From Maribacter luteus (GTDB lineage Bacteria; Bacteroidota; Bacteroidia; Flavobacteriales; Flavobacteriaceae): a stretch of 64,000 bases of DNA. This document shows positions 48,037-56,731 of this stretch, one piece after another. Within the stretch, counting starts at the first letter, position 1. Every line of letters begins with the position of its first letter. The position numbers were made by a program, and so were the translations under genes. Under the pieces are notes generated by a model. That model searched no databases and was not told where the DNA came from. It was given only the letters and a program-made list of their open reading frames with translations. The stretch covers positions 496,001-560,000 of the forward strand of contig NZ_WKJH01000001.1 of the NCBI RefSeq assembly GCF_009674825.1. The letters run 5' to 3'.

Positions 48037-49824
48037 TCAATGAAATGCTTCAAAAATCTTTTTTGCTTTGGCCATACCTACCACTGCCGTTAAATTATCG
48101 AGCGAGGCCGACTTGATCCTTTTCACTGACTTGAATTTTTTCAATAAATCGCTTGCCGTTTTCTCCCCGATACCTTCAATATTCTCCAGCTCCGAATTAA
48201 TGGCCGCCTTACTTCTTTTATTCCTATGAAAGGTAATACCGAACCTATGGGCTTCATTCCTTAGTTGCTGTACTATTTTCAGGCTTTCCGACTTCTTGTC
48301 CAGATAAAGGGGGATAGGGTCTTCGGGAAAGTAAATTTCTTCCAACCGTTTGGCGATACCAATTATGGCAATCTTCCCTCTTAACCCAAGAACATCCAAA
48401 CTCCTGAGGGCAGATGACAACTGGCCCTTACCCCCATCTATGACGATTAATTGAGGCAAAGGTTGCTCCTCATTCAACAATCTTTTATATCGCCTGAAAA
48501 CCACTTCCTCCATAGATGCAAAATCATCGGGGCCATCTACCGTTTTTATGTTGTAATGCCTATAGTCTTTTTTAGATGGTTTCCCGTTCTTGAATACCAC
48601 ACAGGCCGCCACAGGATTGCTTCCTTGAATATTGCTATTATCAAAACACTCTATGTGCCTTGGCTCTTCGGATAACCGCAAATCTATTTTCATTTGGGCC
48701 ATGATCCTATTCGTATGTCTTTCCGGATCCATGATCTTGATCTGATTAAACCTTTCCTGCCTATAGTATTTGGCATTTCGAATGGAAAGATCAAGAATCT
48801 TTCGTTTATCCCCCAATTTGGGAATGGTCACCTTTAAATGAGGCTCGACCACGACCTTAAAAGGCACATATAACTCTTTTGATTCCGAATTGAATCTTTG
48901 CCTTAGTTCAAAGATCGCCAATTGTAACAAATCCTCATCCTTTTCATCTAACTTCTTTTTAATTTCCATGGTATGGGACCTAATGATCGAACCGTGCGAC
49001 AATTGTAAAAAGTTGATATAGGCAAAGGCATCATCCGTAATTATGGAAAAAACATCTACATTGTTGATTTTCGGATTTACAATGGTAGTCTTTGATTGAT
49101 AATTCTCAAGCACGTTGATCTTATCCTTAAATTGTTGTGCCTCTTCAAAACGCATTTCATCTGCAAGCGATTTCATTTTGTTTTTGAAGGATTGCAATGA
49201 AGATTTAAAATTACCTTTTAGGATATCACGAATCTCACTAACCTGTCGATCATAATCCCCGATGGATTGAAACCCTTCACACGGCCCCAAACAGTTTCCC
49301 AAATGATATTCTAAACACACCTTGTATTTTCCTGCATTTATTTTTTCTTGGGACAGATCATAATTACAGGTTCTTATGGGATAAATGTTCTTGATCAATT
49401 CCAGCAAAGTCTTTACCGTATACATACTGGTATAAGGACCAAAATATTCTGACCCATCCTTGATTAATTTACGGGTCGGGAAGATTCTTGGGAAACGTTC
49501 ATTCTTTATACAGATCCAAGGATACGATTTATCATCTTTAAGCAAAACATTATAACGGGGCCTATACTTTTTGATAAGATTATTCTCTAGTAATAATGCA
49601 TCAGACTCGGTCGAGACAACAATATGCTTAATATGCTTTATTTTCTTGACCAATATCCTCGTTTTCCCATATTCGTGGTTTTTTGTAAAGTAAGACGAAA
49701 CTCTTTTCTTTAAGTTCTTCGCCTTACCCACATATAGGATCTTATTCTCATCATCATAGAATTGATATACCCCAGGACTTTTCGGCAATGTGCTGATTTG
49801 TATTTTTAAGGGTAATTCGGTCAT
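48037..49824 (-). CDS. uvrC: UvrABC system protein C
   Basis: Nucleotide excision repair nuclease subunit that makes both incisions around a lesion bound by UvrB. The 595-residue protein shows the N-terminal GIY-YIG domain (PGVYQFYDDENKILYVGKAK), the cysteine cluster CNYDLSQEKINAGKYKVCLE with CLGPC, the UVR motif near EMRFEEAQQFKDKINVLENY, the RNase H-like C-terminal nuclease (IECFDNSNIQGSNPVA, VIDGGKGQLSSAL) and the terminal helix-hairpin-helix pair. Its stop overlaps the open frame of the patatin gene, suggesting co-transcription. Confidence 0.97.
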   Translation of the reverse strand: MTELPLKIQISTLPKSPGVYQFYDDENKILYVGKAKNLKKRVSSYFTKNHEYGKTRILVKKIKHIKHIVVSTESDALLLENNLIKKYRPRYNVLLKDDKSYPWICIKNERFPRIFPTRKLIKDGSEYFGPYTSMYTVKTLLELIKNIYPIRTCNYDLSQEKINAGKYKVCLEYHLGNCLGPCEGFQSIGDYDRQVSEIRDILKGNFKSSLQSFKNKMKSLADEMRFEEAQQFKDKINVLENYQSKTTIVNPKINNVDVFSIITDDAFAYINFLQLSHGSIIRSHTMEIKKKLDEKDEDLLQLAIFELRQRFNSESKELYVPFKVVVEPHLKVTIPKLGDKRKILDLSIRNAKYYRQERFNQIKIMDPERHTNRIMAQMKIDLRLSEEPRHIECFDNSNIQGSNPVAACVVFKNGKPSKKDYRHYNIKTVDGPDDFASMEEVVFRRYKRLLNEEQPLPQLIVIDGGKGQLSSALRSLDVLGLRGKIAIIGIAKRLEEIYFPEDPIPLYLDKKSESLKIVQQLRNEAHRFGITFHRNKRSKAAINSELENIEGIGEKTASDLLKKFKSVKRIKSASLDNLTAVVGMAKAKKIFEAFH

Positions 49825-50372
49825 TATTTCTTGTGGGAAATTTACTTTTTTAACTAATATGTTAAGTTACTATGTTTTTGAACAAAAGAAAGATGTTCCC
49901 TTCTTTTTTTACCTTTTCAAAATAAGAACGTCTGTATATGGACTATACTTTTTTTTGGCAGCATGAACCTTATAACAAAAATAAACCCTTTAAGGGCCGG
50001 TAGATAAATTTTCAATGCATTTAACAATGACCCGAAGCGTTTATAAGTTGAATACAAATTTTGCCTTTAGCCATTAATAATTCAATGAGTATATAAAGAT
50101 AATCATTAATTAAACCCCTTCTTTCTTTTAACGAATTGTTAAAATTTCCTTCAAATAGTGTATTTCATCGATAAAAATGCGCACTTAATAGTGATTGTAA
50201 TGATTTTTTATTTACATTTAGATAATCAAAATCACATTTCACATGGACAATTATATAATAACCCTCGGGACCTACTTGATTTTAATGCTATTTTTTAAAA
50301 TTTATATCGCAGTAGCTGTAAAAGAGTAAAAATCACTTAGTATCTTTAATCGTAACTATTCAACCACCCCAC
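49825..50372. other. 548-base AT-rich intergenic region with a micropeptide ORF
   Basis: Between divergent uvrC and the cyclo-ligase gene. It holds the 28-codon membrane peptide at 50243-50329 and a short interrupted palindrome CCCTTTAAGGG near 49986-49996. No TAnnTTTG box with convincing spacing, no riboswitch-like structure and no repeat were recognised; the rest is unremarkable AT-rich sequence. Confidence 0.4.
50243..50329 (+). CDS. Putative 28-residue membrane micropeptide
   Basis: ATG at 50243 to TAA at 50329 encodes MDNYIITLGTYLILMLFFKI followed by YIAVAVKE: almost entirely hydrophobic, with an acidic N-terminus and a charged C-terminus, consistent with one membrane helix. It sits alone in a 548-base gap. 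A TACATTTA box at 50213-50220 is near the promoter consensus, 23 bases before the ATG. This is suggestive of a real small gene but not proven; function unknown. Confidence 0.4.
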   Translation: MDNYIITLGTYLILMLFFKIYIAVAVKE

Positions 50373-50933
50373 ATGTTGAAATCAGATTTACGATTACAAT
50401 ATTCCCAACTTAGGAATCAAATTTCTCTGGAAAAAATTTCACAAGAGAGTCTATTGATTGCGAATAAGTCTTTGGAACTTCCTATTTGGAATTTCTCGTA
50501 TTACCACATTTTCTTACCTATATTAGGTAAGAAAGAAATTGACACCGTTTTTTTATTATCAATACTTCAAGGGAGGGACAAAAACGTTATCCTGCCAAAA
50601 ATGGAGCGCGGTTCTTTAATTCACTATTTACTTACGGACAATACCAAGCTCAAAACCAATAAATGGAATGTTCCTGAGCCTGTGGACGGCATTCAGATCC
50701 CACCGAATAAGATTGAGGTTGTGTTCATACCCCTAATGGCCTATGATACAAAAGGAAATAGGGTAGGTTACGGCAAGGGGTTTTATGATCGTTTCCTGCA
50801 ACAATGTAACCCTGATGTGATAAAAATCGGTCTTTCCTTATTTGAACCTGAAGATAAAATTGAGGATGTTTTTGAAAATGATATTCCTTTGGATTATTGT
50901 ATTACGCCAAATAAAATTTATTCATTTTCCTGA
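50373..50933 (+). CDS. 5-formyltetrahydrofolate cyclo-ligase
   Basis: 186-residue enzyme (MTHFS / YgfA family) that uses ATP to convert 5-formyl-THF to 5,10-methenyl-THF, recycling a folate storage form. Family features: KSDLRLQYSQLRNQISLEK at the N-terminus with the conserved basic residues, VILPKMERGSLIHYL, and the ATP-binding GNRVGYGKGFYDRFL motif near residues 133-147. Length is standard. Its last 16 bases overlap the convergent lspA gene. Confidence 0.93.
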   Translation: MLKSDLRLQYSQLRNQISLEKISQESLLIANKSLELPIWNFSYYHIFLPILGKKEIDTVFLLSILQGRDKNVILPKMERGSLIHYLLTDNTKLKTNKWNVPEPVDGIQIPPNKIEVVFIPLMAYDTKGNRVGYGKGFYDRFLQQCNPDVIKIGLSLFEPEDKIEDVFENDIPLDYCITPNKIYSFS

Positions 50934-51577
50934 AGCGCGGATTCATCAGTAGGGATTTCTTCAGATTTATGTCCAAATGCCTTTTTATTGAACACCAATA
51001 AAATACCGACCCCTGTACTAATCGCCATATCGGCTATATTGAAAACAGGATCAAAAAAGCTGAAGTTCTTTCCTCCGAAAAAAGGGACCCAACTTGGCCA
51101 TGTGGTATCTATCATAGGAAAATAAAGCATATCCACTACTTTACCGAAAAACCAACTTCCGTATGGTTCATCTGAAAACATTGTGGCCACCTGACCATTA
51201 CTTTCATTGAAAAGGACGCCATAGAATACCGAATCGATAATATTGCCCAATGCTCCGGCGAAAATCAATGAAACGGCTAAGATCAGCGTTGTAGAAAAAT
51301 GTTTTTTTATACTATCATAAAGCCAATAGCCGATGCCCGCAACCGCAAAAAGTCGAAATACCGTCAAAATCAATTTTGCCGTGTTCTCGGTTATAGGAAG
51401 AAAATCATTCAACTTTGCCCCCCAAGCAGCACCGGAATTTTCAATGAAGTGAATTTTAAACCATTCGAAAACCTCATAGGATTCCCCAAGAACAAAATGT
51501 GTCTTAATATAAATCTTACTTATTTGATCTATAAGCAATACTAAGAAAATAAGCAGTACTGATTTTTTTATACTCAT
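50918..51577 (-). CDS. lspA: Lipoprotein signal peptidase (signal peptidase II)
   Basis: Inner-membrane aspartyl protease that cleaves prolipoproteins at the lipid-modified cysteine; the window itself encodes several substrates. 219 residues with four membrane helices. The catalytic aspartates are Asp115 in GNIIDSVFYG and Asp183 in FNIADMAIS; LLIDQISK and IENSGAAWG are also present. It is longer than the E. coli enzyme because of a loop of about 40 residues after the first catalytic Asp and a hydrophilic tail, which is common in Bacteroidota. It overlaps the convergent cyclo-ligase gene by 16 bases. Confidence 0.96.
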   Translation of the reverse strand: MSIKKSVLLIFLVLLIDQISKIYIKTHFVLGESYEVFEWFKIHFIENSGAAWGAKLNDFLPITENTAKLILTVFRLFAVAGIGYWLYDSIKKHFSTTLILAVSLIFAGALGNIIDSVFYGVLFNESNGQVATMFSDEPYGSWFFGKVVDMLYFPMIDTTWPSWVPFFGGKNFSFFDPVFNIADMAISTGVGILLVFNKKAFGHKSEEIPTDESALQENE

Positions 51578-51597
51578 TCGATACTAATCTTGATGGG

Positions 51598-51605
51598 CAA
51601 AAATA
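51598..51605 (-). promoter_or_regulatory. -7 box upstream of lspA
   Basis: TATTTTTG followed by CCC on the minus strand, 21 bases before the lspA ATG and inside the 34-base gap after the DUF4097-like gene. It suggests lspA has its own promoter besides any read-through. Confidence 0.4.
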
Positions 51606-51611
51606 GGTATA

Positions 51612-52244
51612 TTATTCGATTTTAGTAAGACGGATTTCCCCTGTAGTTGTGGTCAAGTCAAAATAATCTTTCCCTCTAGGTATATTATCCCTGAAAACAG
51701 GCCCAAAGCTATTATTTATACTGAATGTACCTTGAGTCGAATACACATTTATATCACCACTACGGGTGGTTACAAGAGCTGATCCATGTATCCTGTTCAA
51801 GTTACAACTGCCATCGTCAAGTATTGCTTTGAATTCAGAATAATTTCCTTCGGCAATTACTTGGGTAGAGGTTCCCAAAATATGCACCTTCATGTTTTCA
51901 GGTATTTGAATTTGGAGTGATATGGAAATAACTTTGTGAGCACTTAACTTATCATCGGGTACAATGAAATTTGGTTGAAAACCTGCGCTTATCCCAACTA
52001 CAGGGCCTTTATGCCCGACCCTTACCAATAAATCATTTTTATATTCACCATCTATTCGGGCTTCGACCAAAATCTCCTTTGATTCCGAGGTTGAAAGCTC
52101 AACTTTAAAACAATTTTCGGTATTGATTTCCAGATATGTGGCTTCAGGGTCCTGGAGGGATTTCCGTATCACTTTTTGGGCGTTTAGCATTTGAAAACAC
52201 ACAAGCAATAGAACTACGAATATACTTCCGATTCTTTTCACCAT
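51612..52244 (-). CDS. Exported DUF4097-like beta-helix protein
   Basis: 210 residues with a signal peptide (about 1-22, MVKRIGSIFVVLLLVCFQML). The mature part is short beta-strands with recurrent patterns, such as VHILGTSTQVIAEGNYSEFK, GSALVTTRSGDINVYSTQG and FDLTTTTGEIRLTKIE, as in the putative adhesin families DUF4097/DUF2807. Function unknown. It is placed between the dksA-like gene and lspA. Its start codon lies only seven bases after the T-tract of a strong hairpin, which may limit its expression. Confidence 0.7.
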   Translation of the reverse strand: MVKRIGSIFVVLLLVCFQMLNAQKVIRKSLQDPEATYLEINTENCFKVELSTSESKEILVEARIDGEYKNDLLVRVGHKGPVVGISAGFQPNFIVPDDKLSAHKVISISLQIQIPENMKVHILGTSTQVIAEGNYSEFKAILDDGSCNLNRIHGSALVTTRSGDINVYSTQGTFSINNSFGPVFRDNIPRGKDYFDLTTTTGEIRLTKIE

Positions 52245-52250
52245 TGATAT

Positions 52251-52277
52251 AAAAAAACGCCCCGTAAGGGCGTTTTA
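52251..52277 (-). terminator. Intrinsic terminator / attenuator between dksA-like and DUF4097-like genes
   Basis: On the minus strand: a stem AACGCCC / GGGCGTT with a five-base TTACG-type loop, then seven T, three bases after the dksA-like stop. The T-tract ends seven bases before the ATG of the next gene, so the hairpin also covers its leader. It can end the ileS-dksA transcript or act as an attenuator. Confidence 0.8.
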
Positions 52278-52279
52278 AA

Positions 52280-52663
52280 TTATTTCTGCATGTTTTTTGC
52301 CTCAATACTCAGCGTTGCATGGGGCACCAATTTCAATCGTTCCTTATTGATCAATTTTCCTGTTACCCTGCAGATTCCATATGTTTTGTTCTCAATACGT
52401 AACAAGGCATTCTTTAAGTCCCTTATGAATTTTTCCTGACGAATCGCCAATTGGGTATTCGCTTCTTTACTCATGGTTTGGGAACCTTCTTCGAAAGCCT
52501 TGAATGTAGGTGAAGTATCATCGGTACCGTTATTACCATTGTTCATATATGAACTCTTTAAAAGTTCCAAGTCACTTTTTGCTTTAACGATTTTTTCTTC
52601 AATCAAGGTTTTGAATTCCGCCAAATCCTTATCTGAATATCTTACTTTTAAATCTTCTGCCAT
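52280..52663 (-). CDS. TraR/DksA family protein lacking zinc-finger cysteines
   Basis: 127 residues of the DksA/TraR type, which binds the RNA polymerase secondary channel. A helical N-terminal region (about 10-92) precedes the zinc-finger region at 95-123. The normal four cysteines are reduced to one, Cys98 in YGICRVTGKLI; the other positions are Thr101, Ser119 and Ala122. This loss appears typical of Bacteroidota members, so the fold presumably holds without zinc. The gene starts three bases after ileS and is followed by a terminator. Confidence 0.88.
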   Translation of the reverse strand: MAEDLKVRYSDKDLAEFKTLIEEKIVKAKSDLELLKSSYMNNGNNGTDDTSPTFKAFEEGSQTMSKEANTQLAIRQEKFIRDLKNALLRIENKTYGICRVTGKLINKERLKLVPHATLSIEAKNMQK

Positions 52664-52666
52664 AAT

Positions 52667-55600
52667 TTAATGTTTTTCAATAAACAATCTTGTGTTCACT
52701 TGGTCAAAAGCAATAGCTGTGCCATTTTCCAAATTATCCTCAAATACAAGATTGGCTGTTAACGTTTCGGCCTTAATATAACCAAGGTTACTTTCGACCG
52801 CGTTTTCTACCAAACCGTCTTTAAGGATTTTAATATCAATTCTGTCGGTTACTTCGTAACCCGATTCTTTTCTAATATTTTGAATCCTATTTACCAATTC
52901 GCGAGCAATACCCTCTTTTTTAAGATCTTCGTTGATGGTAACGTCCAAGGCAACCGTTAATGGTCCTTGGCTAGCAACCAGCCAACCTTCTATGTCTTGA
53001 GAGGTTATCTCTACATCCTGTAACTGTAATTTAATACTTTTATTATTGATTCCTAATGATATTTCGCCCTCCTGCTCAATTTTTTGGATGTCTTCCTGTC
53101 CTAAAGCACTTACAGCTTGTGCGATCAACTTCATATCCTTGCCGAATTTTGGACCTAAAACCTTGAAATTAGGTTTTATCCGTTTCACGAGGATTCCTGA
53201 TGCATCGTCCAATAATTCTATTTCCTTAACATTTACCTCTGACTTGATCAAATCGGCCACTGCTTCAATCTCATGTCGCTGATTTTCATCCAAAACCGGG
53301 ATCATGATCTTTTGCAAAGGTTGTCTCACTTTTATTTTTTCTTTTTGGCGTATAGAAAGAACCAAAGAAGAAATTGTCTGTGCCTTGGCCATTTTACTTT
53401 GCAACTCCTCATCGATTACCGCAGGATCACATTCTGGGAAATGGGACAAATGCACACTCTCAAAAGAATCCTTAACAGTAGTATTGGTCAGATCCTTATA
53501 CAAACGATCCATAAAGAAAGGAGCAATAGGCGCTGATAATTTGGCAACAGTCACCAAACACGTATACAATGTTTGATAGGCGGATATTTTATCTTTTTCA
53601 TATTCACCTTTCCAAAAACGTCTTCTGCACAAACGTACATACCAGTTACTTAAGTTTTCTTGTACATAATCGGAAATCGCACGTGCAGCCCTGGTAGGTT
53701 CATAATCGGTATAGGCTTCGTCTACCTTTTTGATCAAGGTGTGTAATTCTGACAAAATCCATCGGTCAATCTCAGGTCGTTCATTTAACTGAATGTCTTC
53801 CTCGGTATATTTAAATTCATCAAGATTGGCATAAAGTGCGAAAAATGAATAGGTATTGTACAATGTTCCGAAGAACTTTCTTTTTACCTCAACAATTCCA
53901 TCAATATCGAACTTTAGATTGTCCCAAGGATTTGCATTTGAAATCATATACCAACGTGTGGCATCGGGTCCGTGCTCATCCATTGTTTCAAATGGATCAA
54001 CGGCATTGCCCAATCTTTTCGACATTTTCTTGCCCTCCTTGTCAAGTACAAGTCCGTTAGAAACAACATTCTTATACGCTACAGAATCGAAAACCATTGT
54101 CGCAATGGCATGTAAGGTATAGAACCATCCGCGGGTCTGATCTACCCCCTCTGCGATAAAATCGGCAGGGAACGTTTCGGCCTTGTCAATGAAATCTTGA
54201 TTTTCAAAAGGATAGTGCCATTGGGCATATGGCATGGAACCACTATCGAACCAAACATCGATTAGGTCGCTTTCACGTTTCATCGGTTTCCCTGATTTGG
54301 AAACCAAGGTAATTTGATCAACAATATTTTTATGAAGGTCAACCTTCCCATAATTTTCCTCACTCATATCACCAACTACGAAATCGGCGAAAATATCTTT
54401 CTCGAGAACCCCTGCATCTACAGCCTTGGCCATTTCTACCTTAAGTTCTTCCACAGAACCTATCATCAATGCCTCTTTACCGTCCTCTGTACGCCAAATG
54501 GGCAATGGTATTCCCCAATATCGGGAACGGGAAAGGTTCCAATCATTGGCATTTGCCAACCAATTTCCGAATCTACCCTCACCTGTGGCTTTGGGTTTCC
54601 AGTTTATGGTCTGGTTCAATTCGAACATACGATCTTTGACGTCCGATATTTTAATGAACCAAGAATCCAACGGATAATATAAAAGCGGTTCATCGGTACG
54701 CCAGCTATGTGGATAACTGTGCACATATTTTTCGACCTTAAAGGCCTTGTTCTCTTCCTTTAATCGAATAGCGATCTCAACATCTACAGACCTTTCAGGA
54801 GCTTCGCCTTCGTCATAATATTCGTTCTTAACGTATTTGCCCCCAAGCTCTTTCATTTCCGGTCTGAACTTCCCTTGCAAATCTACAAGTGGAACCGGAT
54901 TGTTGTTTTCATCCAATACCAGCATTGGCGGTACTTCTGGTTTGGCCTGTTTGGCCACCAAGGCATCATCTGCTCCAAAGGTGGGTGCGGTATGCACAAT
55001 ACCCGTACCATCTTCAGTTGTCACAAAATCCCCTGAAATAACCCTAAATGCATTTTCCGGATTTTGATAGGGAAGCGTATATGGCATTAACTGTTCATAA
55101 CGAATACCCACTAAATCTTTACCTGTGGCCTCCGCTACTATTTTATAAGGGATTTTTTTATCCTTAGCGGAATAGTTTGTGAAGTCACTTTCCTCTTTGG
55201 ATTCAAAGAACTTGCCACTAAATTGTTTACTAACCAGATTTTTAGCCAATAGTACCTGAATCGGTTCAAAAGTGTATTGGTTGAATGACTTAACGAGTAC
55301 ATAATCTATTTTAAGACCAACGGTTAAAGCTGTATTAGAAGGCAATGTCCATGGTGTGGTCGTCCATGCCATAAGATGTACATCCCCAACGATATTTTCA
55401 AATACGGATGGGAGTGTTTCCTTCTTTACTTTAAATTGTGCGGTAACCGTGGTATCCGTTACATCTTGATATGTCCCAGGCTGATTCACTTCGTGCGAAC
55501 TTAAGCCTGTTCCCGCTTTTGGCGAATATGGTTGAACGGTATATCCTTTATAAATAAGCCCTTTATCATAAATCTGCTTTAGCAACCACCAAACAGATTC

Positions 55601-56068
55601 CATGTATTTTGACTTATAGGTGATGTAAGGGTCTTCCATATCTACCCAATAACCGACCCTTTCGGTCATTTCATTCCACACATCGGTATAGCGCATTACC
55701 GCTTTTTTACAAGCTTCGTTATACTCCTCTACAGAAATCTTAACCCCGATATCCTCTTTAGTGATTCCCAGTTCTTTCTCTACTCCCAATTCTACGGGAA
55801 GACCATGGGTATCCCAACCGGCTTTACGTTTTACCTGGAAACCCTTCATTGTTTTGTAACGGGGGAAAATATCCTTGATCGTTCTGGCAATTACATGGTG
55901 AATGCCGGGCATGCCATTTGCAGAAGGTGGACCTTCATAAAAAACATAGCTGGGATTCCCTTCCCTACTGGTTATACTCTTCTCGAAAATAGAGTGTTCT
56001 TTCCAGTGTTTGAGTTCTTCTTTTGCAACCCTTGGTAAATCCAATCCTTTGTATCCTGCAAACTTCAT
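52667..56068 (-). CDS. ileS: Isoleucine--tRNA ligase
   Basis: 1133-residue class I synthetase charging tRNA-Ile, with an editing domain against valine. Visible motifs: the HIGH-equivalent PGIHHVIARTIKDIF in the N-terminal Rossmann part, the editing-domain segments (MAWTTTPWTLPSNTAL, GDFVTTEDGTGIVHTAPTFG), the FDSGSMPYAQWHYP region and the KMSKS loop KKMSKRLGN. The length and lack of a C-terminal zinc motif fit the eukaryote-like type 2 enzyme found in many Bacteroidota, which is often associated with mupirocin tolerance. It leads the unit ileS - dksA-like. Confidence 0.97.
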   Translation of the reverse strand: MKFAGYKGLDLPRVAKEELKHWKEHSIFEKSITSREGNPSYVFYEGPPSANGMPGIHHVIARTIKDIFPRYKTMKGFQVKRKAGWDTHGLPVELGVEKELGITKEDIGVKISVEEYNEACKKAVMRYTDVWNEMTERVGYWVDMEDPYITYKSKYMESVWWLLKQIYDKGLIYKGYTVQPYSPKAGTGLSSHEVNQPGTYQDVTDTTVTAQFKVKKETLPSVFENIVGDVHLMAWTTTPWTLPSNTALTVGLKIDYVLVKSFNQYTFEPIQVLLAKNLVSKQFSGKFFESKEESDFTNYSAKDKKIPYKIVAEATGKDLVGIRYEQLMPYTLPYQNPENAFRVISGDFVTTEDGTGIVHTAPTFGADDALVAKQAKPEVPPMLVLDENNNPVPLVDLQGKFRPEMKELGGKYVKNEYYDEGEAPERSVDVEIAIRLKEENKAFKVEKYVHSYPHSWRTDEPLLYYPLDSWFIKISDVKDRMFELNQTINWKPKATGEGRFGNWLANANDWNLSRSRYWGIPLPIWRTEDGKEALMIGSVEELKVEMAKAVDAGVLEKDIFADFVVGDMSEENYGKVDLHKNIVDQITLVSKSGKPMKRESDLIDVWFDSGSMPYAQWHYPFENQDFIDKAETFPADFIAEGVDQTRGWFYTLHAIATMVFDSVAYKNVVSNGLVLDKEGKKMSKRLGNAVDPFETMDEHGPDATRWYMISNANPWDNLKFDIDGIVEVKRKFFGTLYNTYSFFALYANLDEFKYTEEDIQLNERPEIDRWILSELHTLIKKVDEAYTDYEPTRAARAISDYVQENLSNWYVRLCRRRFWKGEYEKDKISAYQTLYTCLVTVAKLSAPIAPFFMDRLYKDLTNTTVKDSFESVHLSHFPECDPAVIDEELQSKMAKAQTISSLVLSIRQKEKIKVRQPLQKIMIPVLDENQRHEIEAVADLIKSEVNVKEIELLDDASGILVKRIKPNFKVLGPKFGKDMKLIAQAVSALGQEDIQKIEQEGEISLGINNKSIKLQLQDVEITSQDIEGWLVASQGPLTVALDVTINEDLKKEGIARELVNRIQNIRKESGYEVTDRIDIKILKDGLVENAVESNLGYIKAETLTANLVFEDNLENGTAIAFDQVNTRLFIEKH

Positions 56069-56101
56069 CGTATCTCTGATATTGCTTTTTTAATAAGGCT
56101 G

Positions 56102-56109
56102 CAAAATTA
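56102..56109 (-). promoter_or_regulatory. -7 box for ileS
   Basis: TAATTTTG followed by CAGC on the minus strand, 34 bases before the ileS ATG; the same string precedes the GT5-like gene. A seven-base inverted repeat ATTTCAT / ATGAAAT at 56128-56151 lies just upstream and could be an operator. Confidence 0.45.
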
Positions 56110-56257
56110 TAAATTTTGATTGAATTAATTTCATATTATACCAAATGAAATACAGGGAGTTAGGGGCATATAAAAGAAATGTTAAATTAAAGCATCCAAA
56201 AGTGGATATTTAACGTATATCTAAAGAATCGAAATCAAATATTAAATCAAAAACAAA

Positions 56258-56677
56258 ATGAAAAGATTAATTTTAAGTGCAATTTTGATGGTCGCAATGA
56301 GTGTATCATTCGTTTCATGTAGAGAAACTGCTGAAAAAGCAAAAGATGCAACCGAACAAGCTGGTGAAGCTATGGGTGATGCTGCAGAAGCTGCAGGTGA
56401 AGCCATTGATGAAGCTGCCGATGCTACCGGTGAAGCTATTGACAATGCTACCGAAGCTGCTGGTGAAGCTGCTGAAGGTGCAATGGAAAAAGCTGGTGAA
56501 GCCGTTGATAGTGCCAAAGAAGCTGGTGAAAACGCTGCCGAAGGAGTAAAAGATGCTGCTGGTGCCGCCGTTGACAAGGCTAAAGAAGTTGGTACTGATG
56601 TTAAAGATGCGGCTACTGATGCTGCTGACAAGGCCAAAGAAAAAGCCACTGAGGTTAAAGACGTTATCAAAAACTAA
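56258..56677 (+). CDS. LEA-like alanine/glutamate-rich repeat lipoprotein
   Basis: 139 residues. The lipoprotein signal ends at VSFVSC (Cys21). The rest is a continuous series of about ten 11-residue repeats of the type AxEAAGEAIDE, ATEAAGEAAEG, AKEVGTDVKDA, with small residues, Glu/Asp and Lys in fixed places. This is the pattern of group 3 LEA proteins and of amphipathic apolipoprotein-like helices. It is probably a periplasmic or surface lipoprotein with a long helix, perhaps protecting the membrane during drying or salt stress (inference). It is monocistronic, with a terminator 23 bases after the stop. Repetitive DNA of GCTGCTGGTGAAGC type underlies it. Confidence 0.85.
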   Translation: MKRLILSAILMVAMSVSFVSCRETAEKAKDATEQAGEAMGDAAEAAGEAIDEAADATGEAIDNATEAAGEAAEGAMEKAGEAVDSAKEAGENAAEGVKDAAGAAVDKAKEVGTDVKDAATDAADKAKEKATEVKDVIKN

Positions 56678-56700
56678 ACGTTTTTCCTTTTAAAGTATTG

Positions 56701-56730
56701 AACCCTGGCGTTATCGTCAGGGTTTTTTAT
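56701..56730 (+). terminator. Intrinsic terminator after the LEA-like lipoprotein gene
   Basis: Stem CCCTGGCG / CGTCAGGG with one G-T pair and a TTAT loop, then six T. It is a near copy (27 of 30 bases) of the terminator at 36395-36424. The convergent TonB receptor gene stops one base beyond it. Confidence 0.82.
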
Positions 56731-56731
56731 T

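Noticed and set aside
56242-56670. Long Ala/Ser/Pro-rich open frame antisense to the LEA-like lipoprotein gene
   Set aside because: It is the mirror of the GCT/GAA repeats on the other strand; low-complexity repeats keep the reverse frame open. It has no start context or family pattern.
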